Below are positions 62,036 to 64,000 of a stretch of DNA of 64,000 nucleotides, one piece after another. The first letter of the stretch is position 1. Every line of letters begins with the position of its first letter. Source of the stretch: Novosphingobium sp. PP1Y (GTDB taxonomy: Bacteria; Pseudomonadota; Alphaproteobacteria; Sphingomonadales; Sphingomonadaceae); assembly GCF_000253255.1 (NCBI RefSeq), contig NC_015580.1:2307001-2371000 (forward strand), given 5' to 3'. The notes under the pieces are model-generated. The model was not told the DNA's origin. It did no database searches and saw nothing but the letters and a program-made list of their open reading frames with translations. A program made the position numbers and the translations under genes.

Positions 62036-63178
62036 GTGAACATCCCCTTTTCTGTCGCGCGGCGAGTGCCCGGCGCGGACCCCGACGTCGCGATCGACGC
62101 TCCGGTTCTCGATGCCATCGCGGGCGGCGCCTGGTTTGCCTTCAGCCTTTCGGGCGGCAAGGATTCCACCGCAAGCGCGCAGGCAGCGAACGCCTTGCTC
62201 GACCTGTTCGGGCATCCCCGTTCGCGCCGGATCGCCATCCATGCCGATCTCGGCCGCGCCGAATGGCGTTCCACCCCCGCGACCGTCGCAGCGGTTGCGG
62301 GTCGCCTCGGTCTGCCGCTCGTCGTCGTGCGCCGCGGCGCCGGCGATATGGTCGCGCGCTGGGAACAACGTTTCGCCCGTGGATGCCGCCGCTACGAAAA
62401 TCTCGAACTCTATCACCTGATCGGCCCGTGGTCCTCGGCCAGCCTTCGGTTCTGCACCTCGGAACTCAAGGCCCAGGTCATTGGACCCGAGCTGACACGC
62501 CGCTACCGGGGCGAGACGATTGTCTCGGTGATCGGCCTGCGCCGGGCCGAAAGCGCCGCGCGGCGTGGTACGCCGATCTCGCGTCTCGACACCCGCTTCG
62601 CCAGGCCCGGAAATGCCTCGGGCACGCGTATGCTGAGCTGGTATCCGCTTGTCGACTGGTCGGAGCCGCAGGTCTTCGCCTGCCACGACCGGCACGGCTT
62701 GCCGCTTCACGAAGCCTATCGCTGCCATGGATCCACCAGACTGTCCTGCGCCTTCTGTGTCCTCGCTTCGGGCGCCGACCTCGCCGCCGCGAGCCGCGCC
62801 GCCGGCAATCTCGATCTTTACCGCCACCTGGTCGCGATGGAGGCGTCCTCCACCTTCTCGTTCCAGCCGGGACGGTGGCTGGCCGACGTGGCGCCGCATC
62901 TGCTGGCTCCGTCACTGGCGCGCGACATAGCTCTCGCCAAGCGCGACGCCGTCGCGCGCCGCGAAATCGAAGCGGCGATGCCACCGGCCCTACGGTTCGT
63001 GAAAGGCTGGCCGCCGCGATTGCCGACAATCGAGGAAGCAGGACGGATTGCCCTGGCGCGGACCCAACTGCTGGAGCGCCAAGACCTTGCGAACCATTTC
63101 CGGGATGCCCGCGCCGTCAGGCAGCGCTTCGCCGAACTCCTCGACGCAAGGCACAGGTTGCGCGTCTCTTCGCCATGA
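62036..63178 (+). CDS. PAPS reductase/DndC-like PP-loop ATPase
   Basis: A 380-aa adenine-nucleotide alpha-hydrolase-fold protein. The PP-loop is FAFSLSGGKDSTASAQAAN (about residues 34-52), IAIHADLGRAEWRST follows at the second strand, and a cysteine pair is in RLSCAFCVLAS (about 234-244), with another in LRFCTSEL. Such proteins activate a substrate with ATP or reduce sulfate; DndC-type members act in DNA phosphorothioation, but no dnd/ssp partners are seen here. Start GTG 62036 has GGAG 10-13 bases upstream. It is a paralogue of the frameshifted gene at 60508. Confidence 0.8.
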   Translation: MNIPFSVARRVPGADPDVAIDAPVLDAIAGGAWFAFSLSGGKDSTASAQAANALLDLFGHPRSRRIAIHADLGRAEWRSTPATVAAVAGRLGLPLVVVRRGAGDMVARWEQRFARGCRRYENLELYHLIGPWSSASLRFCTSELKAQVIGPELTRRYRGETIVSVIGLRRAESAARRGTPISRLDTRFARPGNASGTRMLSWYPLVDWSEPQVFACHDRHGLPLHEAYRCHGSTRLSCAFCVLASGADLAAASRAAGNLDLYRHLVAMEASSTFSFQPGRWLADVAPHLLAPSLARDIALAKRDAVARREIEAAMPPALRFVKGWPPRLPTIEEAGRIALARTQLLERQDLANHFRDARAVRQRFAELLDARHRLRVSSP

Positions 63179-63242
63179 GGGGGAGGGGGTAGGGCGGATA
63201 GGACGGTGCGGAATTGGTTGCACCGGTATTGCGGAGCGCGCC

Positions 63243-64000
63243 ATGTCCCTTCCTGCCACAATCCACACCTCGGTCGGTCAATCGCTGCTGGGCAAGATCA
63301 CCAGATTCTTCAACAACGGCGTGTCGGATGTCCTCGTCGAGGCGCTCCAGAATTCGCGCCGAGCCGGCGCCAGCCGCGTCGAGATCGATACCATCAATGT
63401 TGGCGGCCGCGCCATCCTCGTTATCCGCGACGACGGCATCGGTGTCGATGATCCGGCCAAGCTGGTGACGCTGGGCGACTCAGGCTGGGACGCGGCCATC
63501 GCCCACCGTGAAGACCCGGCGGGCATGGGCGTGTTCAGCCTAGCGGGGCGCCGCGTCGAGATACGCTCCCATGCGCGGGGCGCCGACCATGGTTGGCGGG
63601 TCGTCATTCCGCCCGAAGCCTGGGAGACAGGCGCCGCCCTGGCTGTCGAGCCCTGGGAGATCGACTTCGGCACGGAAATCCGTATCGACATGCCCGAGGC
63701 ATGGATCGCCGATCTCGCCAATGCTGCGGCCAATGCAGCCCGGCATTACCCGCTTCCGGTGCTGTTCAAGGGTGAGCAACTCAAGCGGACCGATTTTCTC
63801 GCCGGAGCCGTGCGTGTCGAGGGGTGGCACGGGTGCCGCATCGGCATCTTCCACGATCGCGGACACATTCCCTCCAGCTATCCGCGCATCAATTTTCACG
63901 GCCTCACGGTCTCCTGCCCCATGCCGAGCATCAGCGAGGTCGACGCCAGCGAAACCTGGCATGTGCGGGTGGACATCGCCGATGCCCCGGCGCTGCAGCT
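63243..64000 (+). CDS. GHKL (Hsp90/MutL-type) ATP-binding protein, 3' end beyond window
   Basis: An open frame from ATG 63243 to the window edge (252 codons). The Bergerat fold is clear: DVLVEALQNSRRAGASRVEI (N-box E and N), VIRDDGIGVDD (DxGxG), and PAGMGVFSLAGRRVEI (G2 box). The sequence after about residue 110 is less typical. It is likely an ATPase with a second, unseen C-terminal domain. It ends the ICE-like backbone visible here. Confidence 0.8.
   Translation, partial: MSLPATIHTSVGQSLLGKITRFFNNGVSDVLVEALQNSRRAGASRVEIDTINVGGRAILVIRDDGIGVDDPAKLVTLGDSGWDAAIAHREDPAGMGVFSLAGRRVEIRSHARGADHGWRVVIPPEAWETGAALAVEPWEIDFGTEIRIDMPEAWIADLANAAANAARHYPLPVLFKGEQLKRTDFLAGAVRVEGWHGCRIGIFHDRGHIPSSYPRINFHGLTVSCPMPSISEVDASETWHVRVDIADAPALQ

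Larger units (their letters stand above)
35666..64000. mobile_element. Genomic island / integrative element (right end beyond window)
   Basis: The island begins at the duplicated tRNA-Glu 3' end and runs to the window end. It holds an Argonaute defence operon and a plasmid/ICE-like backbone: primase-like Toprim protein, ParB, strawberry-notch helicase, DUF932, small unknowns, PP-loop proteins and a GHKL ATPase. A nested transposon is inserted in it. Its own integrase, relaxase and transfer genes are not seen here and may lie beyond the right edge. The left 6 kb is visibly less GC-rich than both flanks. Confidence 0.65.

Noticed and set aside
35666..64000. CRISPR array or classical type IV secretion genes in the island
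   Set aside because: No regularly spaced direct repeats and no VirB/Tra or relaxase motifs were seen in the window.

Overview
The window looks like chromosomal DNA of a GC-rich alphaproteobacterium of the Sphingomonadales (Novosphingobium/Sphingobium type). This rests on gene order and family make-up: RNase E with an acidic insert in its S1 domain, next to an N-acetylmuramoyl-L-alanine amidase and PBP1A; a PEP-CTERM-type sugar transferase/PrsK/PrsR set; the imuA-imuB-dnaE2 cassette under an alphaproteobacterial SOS box (GAAC-N7-GAAC); and EF-P next to an inositol monophosphatase. No taxonomic search could be run.

Left part (1-35.6 kb), core chromosome: a short-chain dehydrogenase; rne; amidase and PBP1A (cell wall); a fused remnant of a divergent ohrR/ohr pair; a sterol-desaturase-like hydroxylase; a three-subunit molybdenum hydroxylase operon followed by a MoaD/ThiS-like protein and a small unknown; a lipoprotein; efp; suhB-like; tRNA-Leu(CAA); an exported M20 peptidase; the exopolysaccharide/PEP-CTERM regulatory operon (sugar transferase, prsK, prsR, TPR protein); panB; an amino-acid permease; the SOS mutagenesis cassette; an SDR/TetR pair; tRNA-Glu(TTC).

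Right part (35.67 kb to the window end), genomic island or integrative element: 42 bp past the intact tRNA-Glu there is a second 25-bp copy of the tRNA 3' end, as left by site-specific integration into a tandem tRNA-Glu copy. The first island genes form a two-gene operon that is the most striking find. It encodes a 946-aa SIR2 / GHKL-ATPase (RecG-like, HATPase_c_4 type) / APAZ protein, translationally overlapping a 499-aa short prokaryotic Argonaute whose PIWI domain lacks the catalytic residues. This is a SPARSA-like (or 'RecG/DHS-like'-APAZ) guide-directed abortive-infection system. A DUF3800 protein follows. Then comes a plasmid/ICE-like backbone: a Toprim/zinc-finger primase-like protein, a large ParB, a 1435-aa methyltransferase/strawberry-notch helicase, a run of small conserved unknowns, a DUF932 gene, two PAPS-reductase-like PP-loop proteins (one frameshifted) and a GHKL ATPase running off the end.

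Nested in the island, a 6.9-kb Tn554/RIT-like transposon (52542-59418) has split the DUF932 gene. It carries an ArdC-type antirestriction protein and a four-gene, ATGA-coupled operon of three large tyrosine recombinases plus a TnpC-like helper. Removing it restores an in-frame 412-aa DUF932 reading frame, so the ends are fixed to within a few bases. No CRISPR array, rRNA, relaxase, type IV secretion gene or ParA is visible in the window.
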